Assembly: GCA_016932965.1 (NCBI GenBank)
Contig: JAFGBW010000143.1
Span: 1 to 15,706 of the forward strand
DNA from: Candidatus Auribacterota bacterium
GTDB lineage: Bacteria; Auribacterota; JAFGBW01
Direction: 5' to 3'
DNA length: 15,706 nt
Translations under genes and position numbers: made by a program
Part shown: piece by piece, positions 14,982 to 15,706 of the stretch
Layout: each line of letters opens with the position of its first letter
How positions within the stretch are numbered: position 1 is the first letter of the stretch
Notes under the pieces: model-generated
What the model was told of the DNA's origin: nothing
Database searches by the model: none
The model's input: only the letters and a program-made list of their open reading frames with translations

Positions 14982-15063
14982 AACCGTGTGGGACTGTTTT
15001 AATTAATAAAATCGAACAAATCTTTCTTTTTTTAATCAATTTAAACTCTCTTTCAGTCATTTT

Positions 15064-15706
15064 ATGACTTCCATTATTACAGTAGAAAACCTTGGTAAAA
15101 AATACCTGATCCGTCATCAGCAGGATAAATACGTGACTCTACGGGATGTAATTACTAAAAAAACCAAAAATATTTTTTCCTTTTTTCACCATCAACCAGC
15201 AACCAGCAGCCAGCAACCCACAGAGGAATTCTGGGCTTTAAAAAATGTTTCTTTTGAAGTGAATCAGGGGGACCGGATCGGCATCATCGGCCGGAACGGG
15301 GCCGGAAAAACCACCTTATTGAAAATTTTAAGCCGGATTACCGAGCCCACAAAAGGAAAAGTGACTCTGCGGGGACGCATCGCCAGCTTACTGGAAGTCG
15401 GGACGGGTTTTCACCCGGAATTGACAGGACGGGAAAACATTTATTTAAACGGTGCCATCTTGGGAATGACCCGGGCAGAAATCCAAAAAAAATTCGATGA
15501 GATCGTGGCCTTTGCCGAAGTGGAAAAATTCCTGGACACTCCGGTCAAACGTTACTCCTCCGGCATGTACGTGCGGCTCGCCTTTGCCGTGGCAGCGCAC
15601 CTGGAATCCGAAATTTTGCTTGTGGACGAAGTACTGGCCGTGGGCGACGCCCAGTTCCAAAAAAAATGTCTGGGAAAAATGGAGGATGTAGCAAACAAAC
15701 AAGGAA
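15064..15706 (+). CDS. wzt: ABC transporter ATP-binding protein Wzt, N-terminal part (3' end outside window)
   Basis: The open frame runs to the window end (214 residues). The order is typical of Wzt/TagH ATPases: an N-terminal SIITVENLGKKYLIR strand, a linker, EEFWALKNVSFEVNQGDRI, Walker A GRNGAGKTT (76-84), LEVGTGFHPELTGREN, the signature YSSGM (164-168) and Walker B LLVDE (to D188-E189) followed by VLAVGD. It powers the Wzm permease. The linker before EEFW contains HHQPATSSQQPT (42-53), encoded by a 7-nt tandem repeat. A carbohydrate-binding C-terminal domain, present in some Wzt proteins, would lie outside the window. ATG 15064 fits the family start, though there is no clear ribosome site in the T-rich sequence before it. 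Confidence 0.95.
   Translation, partial: MTSIITVENLGKKYLIRHQQDKYVTLRDVITKKTKNIFSFFHHQPATSSQQPTEEFWALKNVSFEVNQGDRIGIIGRNGAGKTTLLKILSRITEPTKGKVTLRGRIASLLEVGTGFHPELTGRENIYLNGAILGMTRAEIQKKFDEIVAFAEVEKFLDTPVKRYSSGMYVRLAFAVAAHLESEILLVDEVLAVGDAQFQKKCLGKMEDVANKQG
15188..15222 (+). repeat. Five-unit heptamer repeat inside wzt
   Basis: The units are ACCATCA, ACCAGCA, ACCAGCA, GCCAGCA and ACCCACA, with an exact 7-nt period. They encode a Gln/Pro/Thr/Ser-rich linker segment in the ATPase. The same 7-nt rhythm and A/C bias appear in the intergenic repeat at 12736-12777. Confidence 0.85.

Noticed and set aside
13693-15063. An insertion sequence with terminal inverted repeats
   Set aside because: There is no transposase; the 14-bp palindrome is at one side only, and I found no matching copy or target duplication at the right side.

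Overview
The window looks like chromosomal DNA of a Gram-negative (diderm) bacterium. It encodes an outer-membrane secretin-type protein, a Wzm/Wzt-type polysaccharide exporter and a GT9 (heptosyltransferase-family) glycosyltransferase. Base composition is moderately AT-rich. The mix of a FHA-fused Tad ATPase, FHA-TPR proteins and heptad repeats reminds me of uncultured diderm candidate phyla, but I cannot place the organism from sequence alone. All genes I accept are on the + strand.

Layout. (1) 1-1652: the 3' end of a glycogen branching enzyme gene (glgB), then a GT9 glycosyltransferase. (2) 1692-3039: a predicted promoter, a lysine-rich coiled-coil protein and a small PilZ-like protein. 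(3) 3071-12059: a self-contained operon with its own promoter and a strong intrinsic terminator. It encodes a minimal Tad/Flp-type secretion machine: CpaB, a shortened and divergent secretin, a FHA-CpaF fusion ATPase, TadB and TadC, then two single-pass membrane proteins that each carry an N-terminal FHA domain (FHA-DcrB/PsbP-like-helical and FHA-TPR). (4) 12061-12637: a promoter, an operator-like dyad and a GbsR/MarR-type regulator. (5) 12638-12867: an intergenic region made of nested inverted repeats with a 7-nt period. (6) 12868-15706: the ABC-2 permease Wzm and the ATPase Wzt (cut by the window end), separated by an AT-rich AAA_14/DUF4143 ATPase gene that looks like an insertion. The Wzt gene carries an in-frame array of the same style of heptad repeat.

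How the genes may work together. The central operon has the ATPase, platform and secretin-like parts of a Tad machine. It lacks pilin, prepilin peptidase, TadE/F/G and the CpaE/TadZ locator. Instead, three FHA domains appear in one operon: one fused to the ATPase and two on inner-membrane proteins with cytoplasmic-FHA, one membrane pass and periplasmic-domain topology. I infer a phosphothreonine-responsive Tad variant in which FHA proteins may do the scaffolding or positioning job. The PilZ-like gene just upstream could add cyclic-di-GMP input. This FHA-rich Tad variant is the best candidate here for an under-described system.
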